Assembly: GCA_027422505.1 (NCBI GenBank)
Contig: JAPQWV010000002.1
Span: forward strand, 25,212,501 to 25,276,500
Length of the DNA stretch: 64,000 nucleotides
Reading direction: 5' to 3'
Origin: Craterostigma plantagineum
Lineage: Eukaryota > Streptophyta > Magnoliopsida > Lamiales > Linderniaceae
Made by a program: the position numbers and the translations under genes. The notes under the pieces were generated by a model. That model did no database searches, had not been told where the DNA came from, and saw only the letters and a list, made by a program, of their open reading frames with translations. Below, one piece after another: positions 10,976 to 21,345 of this stretch. Positions within the stretch are counted from its first letter, which is position 1. Every line of letters starts with the position of its first letter.

Positions 10976-11175
10976 TGTTCCTCCCCTAAAATCATGCTTC
11001 TTAAAATATTACTCCCCCTCAAAAGATGCTTATCGGGTTAAAATTAAATTTCGATTCTCTCTTCCTAAGTTCACGCATTTAAGTATGCTCCCCTTCAAAA
11101 ATTTTATTATTGTTCCCTTTTAGACAAAATAAGAGTTGCTTCTCTTTAAAAAGAAAGAGTAGCTCCCCCTCAAAT
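10976..11175 (-). promoter_or_regulatory. Cluster of purine tracts
   Basis: On the minus strand TTGAGGGGGAGC-like tracts occur three times (near 11162-11174, 11089-11100 and 11011-11022), plus a weaker one near 10981. They closely resemble the terminal purine tract at 3005-3018 of the same element. Multiple polypurine tracts are a known feature of Sirevirus-type copia elements. Confidence 0.4.
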
Positions 11176-11179
11176 TAAA

Positions 11180-11703
11180 TTCATTTTAGAAAAATGATAT
11201 TTGTCATTTCAGTGCGGAATATGCGTTGTGAATTTGAAAATCTCGCAAAGTTTTGAAAATGCATATTTAAAATGTATCATTTTGAAAAAAAATAGTCATT
11301 TTATCAATTTAGATTATATGCATATGTAAAAGCTAAATGATCAGGAAATAGATATCGTATGCATAATGAAAATGTACTTATAACAGGATAGTTAGATATT
11401 TTTGCCATGCATGCATGCAAGAATTTGAAAGTTAAAGTCATTTTAAGCATGCATAACTATAATGTACCATATGTTTCAAAGTAGGTATATTGTCTTTTCA
11501 GCTCAAGATGCATGCCAAATTTGTTATGGGATGCATATATAATTTACCTATGTAGTTGCTCGCATCTTTTACCAGTCGTGTATGTGGAGCAACCCGAGAT
11601 ACCATACACGCTGGGATGTTTGTGGCTACTCTCATCGTATACCTGTCATGGGTGTGGATCAGCTCTTTAAGTACCTACCTATGCTGGGATTCTGCAAAAT
11701 AAA
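11180..11703. other. No gene seen
   Basis: AT-rich with repeated GCATGCAT-like motifs around 11405-11420. No credible ORF. Confidence 0.4.
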
Positions 11704-12888
11704 TTATCTGGACTTTGGTACCCAGTTTTGGATGTGCCCTCCCTTATTAGCAGAAAGCGGATTAAGCACATTTGGTTCAAATAGTGATCCTAAATCATCC
11801 TTTAAAGCCTTATTCAATTTAATCATTGATTTAAGAACCCAAGTTTGGTGAACCTTAGAGGGAAATGATAATTCAGCGCCGGTAAATGAGTGCCTAGGTT
11901 TAGGAGACCTAAAGATTTTCTCCATAGCCAGTCGCAGAAGGTGTCTTTCAGACTTAATCTCGACTAGGTATTGCATGTAAGAATACGAGCATAAGGCATT
12001 ACAAGCATCACTAATAGGAGACGCACGTCATTCACATTATAATGATAATTGTTCGTGATTTGAGAAGTTCGCTTGCTTGGGCTTGGAACTTCTTCTTTGC
12101 ACGCTTTTCCTTTCCCTTTTAATAGGAATAGGAGAGGAAAATTATTGAACATTTTCGACCTTAATTTTAGAATATAATGTTGATTTTCCTTTCTCCTCCT
12201 CATTTGTTCCTTAGCTATCTCTAAAGCTCGCTTAACGTTTCAGCTTCAGTCAATATTGACTAAGAATTATTAGAAAAGCTTTCTCAGTTTTAGGAACAAG
12301 GATGCTTCTTTTAGCTTTTGTTTTCTTTACCTGTTTTGAGGAATTGTATTATTTGACAAATCATTTGAAAAAGATAAAGACGGGGTATTTTTTAGATATA
12401 AAATCTCCTTTAAAAGATTTTCCTTTTCAGCACCAAAACCTATTCTTTCAGAGTCCAAAGTATCTTGTAAATCTTCCAATTTACAAAGAGTCTCTGGAGT
12501 ATCACATAGGTTAGTTATTTGATCATGTAAGTTAATTTTCCAGTTAGTAATTAAGCTAGAGGGAGAGTTTTGGTCTGTTTGACCTCTTTTCGAAATAACA
12601 TTCTCTAAATGTTTGATCTTAGAGTAAAGCATACGCTGTTCCCTAAGACCATTCATATTTTGATGAGATTTTATTTCGCTCAGCTTCGCAAGAACGTAAA
12701 TTGTTATTCATCAAGCAGACCCTCTTTTCACCATCTTCTAACTTAATTTCTAAGCTAATGATCTTTGACTTTGCGTTGGTTAAATCTTCATTAGCATAAG
12801 CTAGTCTTTCTTGTTGTTTAAGCAACACAGAGGAATTATTAGCACATCTTGCTTCTAATTGCTCAATCTTCCTAGCTTGAGCATCCAT
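11704..12888 (-). pseudogene. Copia gag/spacer remnant, coiled-coil rich
   Basis: Four successive minus-strand frames, each broken by a stop or shift, run 12888-12643, 12656-12327, 12203-11964 and 11976-11704. The first two encode a heptad-like helical stretch (for example KIEQLEARCANNSS and KIKHLENVISK). The last contains WVLKSMIKLNKAL and ends NWVPKS, a phrase seen just before the protease in Sirevirus-type copia polyproteins. Position after the PBS and leader fits gag. Family assignment rests on these short phrases and is moderate. No zinc knuckle, protease or reverse transcriptase is visible. Confidence 0.5.
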
Positions 12889-13023
12889 TAAATTGATTTA
12901 ATTTTTTAATCTATTTTTTTTATTAAAATAAAATTGGCTTTTGGAAATTCAGTGACAAAAAGTTTGGTTTATTCGAAAAGTATCGTGAAGTATCGAATAT
13001 GTAAGTGTTGATAAATTTTTATG

Positions 13024-13140
13024 CTTTTTTTTTTCGGTAGAATGAATTTTCATTAACCAACCTTCGAAATTTGTACATACCTACCCTTAACACCCATACC
13101 TACCAACTACCAATTACAAAAGAACTAAGTCACTCGTTTT
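13024..13140 (-). mobile_element. Truncated LINE-like 3' tail
   Basis: On the minus strand the sequence ends TTAATGAAAATTCATTCTACC then G and a run of about ten A (TTTTTTTTTT at 13026-13035 on plus). That is the form of plant L1 3' ends. A short TTTTTAT match lies on both sides but the target duplication is unclear. Confidence 0.35.
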
Positions 13141-13499
13141 TTTATATTAACCTAAAATTTTTTAGATGATTTCGAAAACTTCGACAAAATTACCAAAACG
13201 TTTTCTATAATTGCCTATAATGTCCTAGGTAGATCGGTGAATATGTGATCGTTGACACGTTTTGTGGATTTGCTTTAAAAAATTTGTCATAAACGTCGTT
13301 TACACCGAAAATTTTGGGCCCGAAAAATTTTCGAAAATTTGTAATTGGGCGTAAGAATTGACTATGCCCGTTGAACTCAGAAATTTTTTATTCTAGAGGG
13401 GGCGAAAATTTTTGGTGATTGAAACGTTTAAGTGATATTTTGAAAGGTTGGTGACTTGGATAGAAAGTCTTAAAGAATGAAAGTTCCTAGATGAAATTC

Positions 13500-14010
13500 G
13501 GGTGGGAACCTTATTGAAATTCGGATGAAGACTTAGACCGAAAATTCTGAGTTTTGAAAATCGGGCAGATTAATTTTCGCTAGGTAGAAATTCGGGTAGT
13601 TGATTTTCGGGTAGCAAAAATCGAGCGAATTCGCAAAGTGAAAATTCGCCGAATTTAAATTCGGTCGAAAATCAAATTCGGGCGAAAATCACTGAAAATG
13701 TGAAACTTGGGCAAAATGTGAAATTCAGGCGAAAATGCGAAAATTGGGTGCAATAGTGAAGTTTCGCCGAGAACGTGAAATTCGGCGAAAATGAGAAATT
13801 CGGGCGCTACAGTGAAATGTCGCCGAGAGTCTCAAATTCGGGCGAAAAACACTTGTTGCCACACTGTAAATTCGGGCAAAAATCAAATGCTTGCAAAGTG
13901 CACATTCGGGTGAAAATCAAATTCTCGCTGCACTGTACATTCGCCCGAATTTCAAATTCGGGTGATTTTGTCCGAAAATTTATGGGTAGAGTGACGAACT
14001 GCAAACGAAT
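13500..14010 (-). repeat. Leader repeats between PBS and gag
   Basis: Some twenty variants of ATTTTCGCCCGAATTT (minus strand) are spaced 15-30 bases apart, often joined by CACTGTA. They lie in the untranslated leader of the minus-oriented retrotransposon. Short frames through this repeat are not genes. Confidence 0.7.
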
Positions 14011-14183
14011 TTCTACCTGAAACTCACTAAAGTCAACTGAAAAATGTTGGGTAATCAGTTAAAATCACACGAAAACAACCTATTGAGTTCGGGAGCTTGC
14101 AAAATTAGTAAAATCGAATCAAAAGCTCAAGAACAAAGCTAACCCAAAAATTCAGAGAAATCATTCAAATCCGAACGTGTTTC

Positions 14184-14195
14184 GCTCTGATACCA
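14184..14195 (-). promoter_or_regulatory. Primer-binding site (tRNA-Met)
   Basis: GCTCTGATACCA on plus is TGGTATCAGAGC on minus, complementary to the 3' end of initiator tRNA-Met. It begins two bases after the 5' LTR, which fixes the element's orientation. Confidence 0.9.
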
Positions 14196-14197
14196 CT

Positions 14198-14515
14198 TGT
14201 TGGTCCTATTTCTATCCAAACAATCTAACGAAAACGGACTTTACCACGCAAATGATGATGATTGAAGGTTTGAGCGTGGGGTGTGCTTGTCGTGAAGGTG
14301 AACTCTGTATTCTTTTCTATTCAATACACACGCAACACTCAACCAACACGCACCCTAATGGATTAGGGTTTGGGATATATATAACCACATGAGTTGGTAT
14401 AAGATACCCCTACTAACTAAGAACTAGAATATTATAAACTTGCACAAAGTTAACTAAACATAAAACCATACAAATATAAAACCATGAAATTGAACACTAA
14501 AAAATATTCCTAATA
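14198..14515 (-). repeat. 5' LTR of the old retrotransposon
   Basis: 318-bp direct repeat of 2681-3004. It ends ATTCCTAATA (terminal CA changed to TA) and is followed by the target duplication GTACA at 14516-14520. Confidence 0.85.
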
Positions 14516-14520
14516 GTACA

Positions 14521-15009
14521 TTAAAAAATAACTAAAAAAGAGACAAAGGATATTAAACCTTTTCTCTTTTATTTTATTTTAACCTTTTCTCTCTTTTTTT
14601 TGTTTATTTTATTCATTATTTTTTTTTATCTTCATTTTCTCTTTTATTTTGTTTTATTATATTAATAATATATTCTTATTCTTACTTTATCATATTTTAA
14701 TATAATTTTTACTTTTTAATTTAATTTTTTTATCTTTCTTTGTTTTTTATTTTATATTAGAATTTTTTGCATTTTTTGTCATTTTCTCCTCTTTTTTGGA
14801 CTTTTTTCCTATTTTTAAGTTAATTTATGAATTTTGAAGTCTGACCAATCGTATATCGACAGTTTTTCCGTCTAAATTGACCGAGATCTAATGGCAGGAC
14901 CAACCTGGTTCAAAATCATAAACATCGGGGACTAAATTGGTCCACGCAAAACATCGACGACTAAATTGATCTATGTGATAAACATCGAGATCATTTGTGG
15001 GTTTTCTCC
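14521..15009 (-). repeat. Right inverted arm of the outer element
   Basis: T-rich arm (14521-14790) followed by the inverted copy of the left terminal region, ending GGGTTTTCTCC. Partner of 2348-2580. Confidence 0.6.
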
Positions 15010-15405
15010 GAGGGAAAATATGTTATAACTTGCGTGTGCTCTCACTGAAATTATACTTATCGGGACTGATATTGATATAAGAGCTGACTTAGCCTCAACT
15101 TGGGGTAGGTATTGAGCAAAATCAGCTGAGAGGACGATGATTCGGTCAAGAGATAAAGAATTTTTTATTGTCACAGAAAAATGGGAGAAATATGTTAAAC
15201 AATGTGCTCTGGTATTAAATTTGTGTTAATAAAAATGGAAAGATTAATTTTTTATTATAATATCTAACAATTTGTTTTGACCAACGCGAAGTTTATTATT
15301 GTTTATATATTTAGCCGAGTGTGAAAATCAATCTGTTTTGCTTTTGAACTGATTCAGTCTGTAAAAAAGTCTAAAACCAATCTCGTCTTTGAACTCGGTC
15401 CGAAT
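15010..15405. other. No gene seen
   Basis: Ordinary AT-rich sequence between the outer element and the Tat-like element, without credible ORFs or motifs. Confidence 0.4.
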
Positions 15406-15410
15406 ATCCT

Positions 15411-16247
15411 TGATATGGGGCAATCCCAATCAACAAGATTTATATGTGTGGGGAAGGGAAATTCATATAGCCGGAGAAATGGTATTACAAAGTTGAGAAT
15501 GTGCTTAAGGTGCTTATTTACAAGGAAACCAAAAGGGGCGTGTTTGGAATTGTATTTAGGACGTTGGGGACCTGTTTGGAACGTTGGGGGACCTGTTTGG
15601 GACGTTGGGGGACCTGTTTGAACATGTTTGGAACGTGGGGGACCTGCTTGAACATAAACGAAATAACACAAGGATTACGTGGTTCGGATCTTTGTAGATC
15701 CTACGTCCACGGGCGCTCTAAAACTGGTTTTCACTAACTTGAGAGATTGACACGCTCATAACTCACTTTCGCTCATATCTGTTAAATATCTAATGGAAGA
15801 GAACTATTACAGTGAGAAAGAGAGATTTCTAGGTGTTTTTCGTGTGTGGGGAAGTGTTAGAATGATAATCATTGTTCTGAAAAATGGCTAAGTTCCTCCT
15901 TTTATAGCAGCTCCCATCAGCTTCTTCTATGTAGAATTCCAGGAATTCAGGGACGTGACCCCTATGGTACTGTGAACAGCAGGAAACTGTGGATTGATGG
16001 ATCTCTGTGACGGCTACAGCTTTATGATCAGTGGCACCTTCCTATAATGAGTTGACACGCGTCCCTGTGACTCTCTTCCTTCTTTTCCACTGTCCTTTCG
16101 TCATTGAATACCCAAAAGTCCTACTTAGTTTGCCCGGATGATGCTTATATCCGGGGGATCTTCACTTGTACCTTATTATGGGCTTTTCTTCTTTATGGGC
16201 TTATTGGGCTTTTTTATTTTTAGGCCCATCTACTTTAGTCCACATCA
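15411..16247 (-). repeat. 3' LTR of the Tat-like element
   Basis: 837 bp, near-identical to 21346-22204 with small differences and indels. It contains three copies of a 21-base GGACGTTGGGGGACCTGTTT-type unit near 15559-15645 and the TATA box listed below. Confidence 0.9.
15898..15907 (-). promoter_or_regulatory. TATA box of the Tat-like LTR
   Basis: CCTTTTATAG on plus reads CTATAAAAGG on minus, a strong TATA box in the element's orientation. The same box is present in the other LTR at about 21833-21842, where it would drive the genomic transcript. Confidence 0.65.
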
Positions 16248-16248
16248 A

Positions 16249-16263
16249 CCACTCACCTACTCT
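16249..16263 (-). promoter_or_regulatory. Polypurine-like tract of the Tat-like element
   Basis: On minus this reads AGAGTAGGTGAGTGG immediately before the 3' LTR. It is purine-rich but interrupted, so it is a weak match to a standard tract. Confidence 0.4.
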
Positions 16264-16372
16264 ATTTTAGTTTTTGGGACAAAACGTGAATTAGAGTAAG
16301 ATAGTAAGATGGGCCTTACCTCCTTACAGTAACTATTCCTTGATGGGACGCGCCTTGTGAGTGGTTAAAGGT

Positions 16373-17500
16373 TCAACCGGTGTCTTGGGTTTCTGGTGCA
16401 GGTATGACGTCCTTATTATATGTCTGTTGGCCAATGTGGAGAAGGGAATCAGTTCCCAAGTTCCTCAGTGCACCCTCTATAGCTCCCTTGCTCCTCTGCG
16501 TCCTGGTGGCTAAGGACGTTCGTGAGAAGGATCCTCCTTCAGTAGGAACGGAGGATGTTTCTTTAATTCCTTCTCTTGTTATGGGAGCCCAAGAAGCTCT
16601 CATTACCGCCCTTCACTCTTCCTCAAGAGGCGAAGTGCTGAGCCTCTTTCGAGATCTGTAGGGACCTCAGCGGTCAAGCCCACTGCTTCCATGGATCATC
16701 CGAACATAGCTGGAACGATGATCATAGTAAGTCGTTTGGTGCTCCCAGATGATCGGGGAACATCTCCCAGGGATCTGCGGAGGCGAACGAAGAGCAATTG
16801 GCGTGCCATCCTCCGTTGTCTTCTAGTCCATTCTGACGTTCTTTTCGTAAGTTTTGCTTCTCAGGTGGTGGGCTACGTAGCTGCCGTATCGTCCGCCCGG
16901 TCCTTAGTCTAGGAGTTGGAGCCAGTTAATCGAATCTTGAGGACCCAATTGGAACAAGCTTAGGCGGGGCTGTTGGCAGCAAACGGAAGTAGCCTGGGAA
17001 TTGAATCCGGGTCGCAAAAAGGTGGAGGTGGGACGTGCCGAGTTAGTGGAGCAGCGCGAGAGGGAACTGCGGAGCTCCCAGGAACAAAGAAAGGCCGGAG
17101 CACACCCTACTCGTGGAACAGTGCGAGAGGGGCTACGGAGCTCCTTCGCTAAGGAGAAGGAAGAGTGAGATGCCTACTTGGTGGAGGCAGAGGCTGAAGG
17201 TACCTGCTTCTCTCAGCAGCATCTCCCGTCCATGGTGGTTGGGAAGGAGTTTCTAGAGGACCTAGCTGGGGACCGGCACCAAGCGTACCTGAAAGACTCC
17301 CCTTTTCTGGGGAATTTGCACCTTTAACGCGACATTATATTAGGGGACGATACAGTGGCGGAGCCATGTCTACTCTTCGGGGCCTTCTTTCTCTCGAATG
17401 CTTCCCGGGGATCCGCAGGTTCCCTTGAACCCTTAGCTCTAGCTCCCTGCGGCGCCGATATCTCCGGACTCCCATGCATCGACTTTATCTCTTCGGAGAG
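16373..17500 (+). pseudogene. Decayed ORF antisense to the Tat-like element
   Basis: On the plus strand, opposite to the element, several frames carry protein-like text joined by stops and shifts: SVPKFLSAPSIAPLLL near 16460, LEPVNRILRTQLEQA near 16917, then an Arg/Glu-rich stretch and VGKEFLEDLAGDRHQAYLKD near 17240. The order (globular part, helical charged part, short C-terminal block) resembles the plant putative gypsy-type transposon ORFs found on the antisense strand of some Tat-lineage elements such as Retand. That comparison is from memory of the family and moderate. The ORF is clearly not functional here. Confidence 0.45.
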
Positions 17501-17880
17501 CCCTGCTCCTGCAATGTTTTAGGAAGCGCAACTCCCTTGTGCTTAGTGTCTCCGTTGGAGCCCCTTTTTCTTCTGTTTTATAGTCGTCGTTCCGTCCGTC
17601 GTCCTTGGGGACTGGAGGGACCTGATGGCGGAGCTCCTCTACGAGCCTTGGAGGAGATCTTCAGGTCCTGTTGCACATTACTTCTAGCTCCCTGGGGCAT
17701 CCTCTTTTTTGCCTTCTTACGGCAGTGATGGCCTGTAAGAAATACTATGTCATTTTTTCCTTTCGAGGCATAATGGTGTGTGGAGCTTAACTCCCCATGT
17801 TCGCAATTACATCGGAGTTCCCTTTCTCCTTGTATTACAGTTTCTTTTGCGGGACCTGATGGATGTTTCTGTGACCATCA
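17501..17880. other. Element interior, no gene seen
   Basis: GC-richer than the flanks and likely repeat-derived. The 84-codon frame here has no recognisable feature. Confidence 0.4.
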
Positions 17881-17885
17881 TTATT

Positions 17886-18542
17886 GTGGCATGGTTATAG
17901 CACCAGCTCGCTTATTCAATTCGTAAGCCAAGTACGAATTCATGCCCTTGGTTGCAATGACCGTCTCATTGTCCTCGGGTGTCGCTTTGCGCTAGGCTCT
18001 CTTTGTCCTTAGCGAGTGCAGTATCTAGGTAGACACTTAGGCCTACAAAATTATAACCCCGGGGGGATCCCCTCATCGATTTACTCTGGTTATAGCGCCA
18101 GCTTCGCTCTTAGGTACCATTCACGTCGCAGGCATACTGAGAGCCTTTGATGTCCTGTACACCGCAGCCCGTCAGTGGTGGTATCTTGTACACCCTTATG
18201 GGCATCATCACGTCACAGATTTTCTTATCTTTGATGTCGGGTACGCCGCCGGCCCGTCGGCCTTTGGTATGCCCACACGTCGCAGACTATCAGTCTTTGA
18301 TGTCGGGTACGCCTTAGGTCCGTCGACCCTCGGCATCGATTATATTATATGGTGCAACTTTCATTATATGATAAAATGTGTATATTCCGACAAGGCGGTA
18401 TTTTCTTAGGGATATAATTAGTTTACCCTGGTTATAGCGCCAGCTTCGCTTGAACGTGTGGTTATAGCGCCCGCTCGCTTAAATGCGTGGTTATAGCGCC
18501 CAGCTCGCTTAAATACGTGGTTATAGCACCCGCTCGCTTAGA
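17886..18542. repeat. 31-bp and about 75-bp repeats (GGTTATAGCGCC / CGTCGCAG)
   Basis: GTGGTTATAGCGCCCGCTCGCTTAAAT-like units of about 31 bp stand in tandem at 18426-18542 (four copies). Single copies also occur near 17890 and 18088. Between them, three units of about 75 bp carry CGTCGCAG, CTTTGATGTCGGGTACGCC and GGCCCGTCG (18128-18340). Confidence 0.75.
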
Positions 18543-18649
18543 ATCAGAGCTCCTTGTTGGAGGCCTTGTGATATGAAAGTGATGGCGAAATGGAGCGTCT
18601 TTTCTTCTCGGTTAATAACGAGGTCCCTGGCCCCAGGTCTCCGGAGGCT

Positions 18650-19060
18650 CGGATGTTAGCATGGAGCTATCTTCCAGGTCCCCTGGACCTTCGCGTGTCA
18701 GCGCAGAGCTTGACTTCTTTGCCTTCATCCAGCACGGAGCTGCGCTTCAGCTGGTTTGGAGATCCCTTATAACGAACTTCGCATGCTGGCGAGGAGCTCA
18801 GCATGGAGATCTCGAACACATGGATAATGTCCTCGTTTTCAGCAAGGAGCTTGTCTTCAGGTCCCGGGAGTTAGGGCCTTCACATCAGAGCGGAGCTGGA
18901 TTGTTATGTTTTTGTACCAGTAGGGAGCTGGACTTCTAGATCCCTGTGGCTTTTCATATGTCAGTGCAGAGGAGGACTTCGACCTTCCAGGGATCTCCGG
19001 ATGCCAGCCCGGAGCTGGGCTTTGAGGTCCTGTGCACCTTTGCCAGCGCGGAGCTCGGCT
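18650..19060. repeat. Degenerate GGAGCT repeat block
   Basis: Loosely repeated CAGCRYGGAGCTGGNCTTC and AGGTCCCTGG phrases, related to the better preserved array at 19.9-21.0 kb. Open frames here are shaped by the repeat. Confidence 0.55.
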
Positions 19061-19840
19061 AGAGGCTGAGCCTTAGATGGAGCTGGTCCTTCTGAGGAGG
19101 CGGGGGTTGTCTGCCTTTATTCTACACAGATCTCCCTGGCTCCTTCTCGGCTGCCTTCAGACCTTGGTCGGGTCCATGTTTTACGAACTTCCTTAGTAGG
19201 AAGGGCCCTTCGATTTCATCTTTGAATGTTTCGGTTCTTCAAATAATAGTAATTGTTAGTACGATGTATGTATTTAATGTGGTATCGATAATGAAAATGA
19301 AAAAGAGATTTAGGAGGCCCTGTAATTATGCCTAAGAGCCCGTTCATTTACGGGATGTCCCTTGGATAGTGAGGATCTCCTTCATGCCGTTGCATAACGA
19401 AATGAGGTTCTTTAGGACCCTAAGAAGAGGTCCAGACAGCTCCCTATCCTGAGGTTGAGGTGGTTTTCCGTAGGCGCGTCTCTCGCCTGTTTCTTCCTAG
19501 CATAACAGCGGTATGGAATTCTGAGGGAGCTCTTGGGACAACGACATAGTGAGCTCCCGTCATGGGTCGTTGGTTGGTGCACTCATTTTTTACGGAGAAA
19601 ATGGTGATGGGTGCCACAGGGCCGCAATGTTGGACCTACTGATATTGTGTGGAGGTCCTCGTCCTCCCTTTGTCGATGAAAGGGTAGGACCCACCGATCC
19701 TTAGCATCTTAGATCTCTCATACCAGTATGGAGCTCCTATAATAGATCCACTGGGCCTTCCTTCGCTACCGCGGCTAGCGCCTTTTTCGGGGTTCTGTCA
19801 GGATAAGCCTCTCGATCACATCAACACGGGACATCTTCCG
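19061..19840. other. Element interior, no gene seen
   Basis: Unique-looking spacer between repeat blocks with no credible ORF. Parts (near 19140-19320) are partly repeated at 20390-20560, which suggests a long duplication of spacer plus array. Confidence 0.4.
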
Positions 19841-19849
19841 TGGATCTTC

Positions 19850-21005
19850 ATATGCCCGCATGGAATTGGGCTTTCATCTCCCGTGGACCTCTGGAAATTG
19901 GCACAGAGCTGGGAGGTCCCAAATGCGGAGTCCGAGTCTTTCCCAGCACGGAGCTGGGCTCTTGGGTCCCAAAGATGGAACTTTGGTGCTTCATGCCAGT
20001 GCGGAGCTGGGAGGTCCCAGATACGAAGCTCCGTGTCTTCTTGCCAGCGTGGAGCTGGGCTTTTAGGTCCCGAAGGGGGAGCTTTCGGTCTTCTTGCCAG
20101 CGCGGAGCTGGGCTCTTAGGTCCCGAAGGGGGATCTTCGGGTCTTCTTGCCAGCGCGGAGCTGGGATTTGAGGTCCTTCTGGCCTTGGTACACCATTGTG
20201 GAGCTGGACCTCTACGTCCTTCAAATGCTCATGTACGTGACTCGGGCTCTGTTGGCCATTGGAGTCCCTAGTGCCTCGCGCTCCTACTATGACAGGGACA
20301 TGAGTCCTGACTGGAACTGGCCCCTATCTGGAGGAGGTGGACGTTGTCTGCCTTAGTTGACACAGTTGCTACCGCCTTCTCCTCAGCTACCTTCGGATCT
20401 TGCTCGAGGCCCTGATCAATGAACTCTCTCAGATTTGCCGCTAGGGTGAGTCATTCGATTTTATCCTTCAAGAGACAACAGTTGTTAGTATGGTGGTCAT
20501 ATTATCATGGTATATAAATAAGAATGAAATTTAGAGGGTCCTGAAGCCCGGCGAAGAGCCTTCTCATCACTCGATGTCTCACGTGGATCTTCATGTTTAT
20601 CTTCCGCAAATCCTTAGGCGTGGAGCTGGACTTGTCTCTCTTGCGGATTTTCGGACGTCAGCGGGGAGCTAGCTTCTAGGCTCCACGAACCTTTGCGTGC
20701 CTTCATGCCAGCAAGGAGCTGGGAGATCCCGAATGCATAACTTCGGGTCTTCTTGCCAGCGCGGAGATGGGCTATTAGGTCCCGAAGGTGGAGCTTCGGG
20801 TTTTCGTGCCAGCGCGGAGCTTGGGAGAACCCAGATGCGGAGCTTTGGGTTTCTTGCCAGTGCGGAGCTGGGAGGTCCCGAAGGCGGAGCTTCGGGTCTT
20901 TTTGCCAGTGGGGAACTGCGCTTTTAGGTCTCGAAGGGGGAGCTTCGGGTCTTCTGGCCGGAATGGAGCTGGATTTCTGGATTCGAACGTAGAGATTCGG
21001 GTCCT
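19850..21005. repeat. 58-bp hairpin-forming tandem repeat, two clusters
   Basis: Units of about 58 bp with the core CCCGAAGGGGGAGCTTCGGG, then TCTTCTTGCCAGCGCGGAGCT, occur five to six times at 19930-20180 and about six times at 20700-20990. The core is an inverted repeat (CCCGAAG/CTTCGGG). Translated frames give repeating peptides and are artefacts of the array; the 143-codon frame at 19840 is one of them. Confidence 0.85.
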
Positions 21006-21325
21006 CATCTTTTCCTTCTTTCTGCCAAAGTGGTGTTCATGCATTACGTCTTAGGAGCTTCAGTTGTGTTTTTGCAGCTTGTGGATGTAGGTCCAGCTTC
21101 TTCGGCAAAGAGGGATGTTCTCTCAATTCCCGGTGGTCACCACTAGTAGACTCAGCAAACTGTACGTACGAGTTTTTCTCTTGTACAAGATGGACTCTTC
21201 CGTCGATTTTTCCCGCGTCCTTCGTCTCGTCCAGACACAAATAAGGAAGAGAAAGAAGAAATAAAAAATGTTAAGCACAACTTCGCACAATATAGGCAAA
21301 ATTACTCACGCCTTCAACTCGGAAC

Positions 21326-21343
21326 TTCCCACAGACGGCGCCA
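21326..21343 (-). promoter_or_regulatory. Primer-binding site of the Tat-like element
   Basis: Minus strand TGGCGCCGTCTGTGGGAA starts two bases from the 5' LTR. This extended motif is characteristic of plant Tat/Ogre-type gypsy elements. Confidence 0.8.
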
Positions 21344-21345
21344 TT

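Larger units (their letters stand above)
2681..14515 (-). mobile_element. Old LTR retrotransposon, copia/Sirevirus-like, degenerate
   Basis: Direct repeats of about 320 bp (2681-3004 and 14198-14515) start TGTTGGTCC and end in CA or TA. They are flanked by an exact 5-bp duplication GTACA (2676-2680 and 14516-14520). A primer site complementary to initiator tRNA-Met lies beside the right LTR on the minus strand, and a purine tract lies beside the left LTR, so the element reads right to left. LTRs differ by many substitutions and indels (roughly 90% alike by eye), so it is old. Coding remnants at 11.7-12.9 kb resemble a copia gag/spacer region; no intact pol was found. Much of the 11 kb interior is later insertions. 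Confidence 0.8.
2348..15009. mobile_element. Outer element with long inverted arms, MULE/fold-back-like
   Basis: The two ends are inverted relatives over more than 200 bases. On the left one reads CAATTTAGTCCCCCATGTTT and CCATTAGATCTCCGTCAATTT; the right end gives the same phrases on the other strand. Both continue inward into matching AT-rich arms. Long TIRs of this type are typical of Mutator-like and fold-back elements, which is a family-level inference. The flanks GGGGAAAAAATA (left) and GAGGGAAAATA (right) look like an imperfect target duplication. The interior between the arms is entirely the LTR element 2681-14515, so the outer element was probably under 1 kb and non-coding before that insertion. 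Confidence 0.55.

Noticed and set aside
13775..14020. Overlapping frames on both strands near the retrotransposon leader
   Set aside because: They are translations of the TTCGGGCGAA repeat.
18426..18542. Regular 31-bp repeats considered as a CRISPR array
   Set aside because: Units are directly adjacent with no unique spacers and lie inside a plant retrotransposon.
19840..20271. 143-codon frame with repeating peptides
   Set aside because: Produced by the 58-bp tandem repeat; open in several frames at once and lacking any domain.
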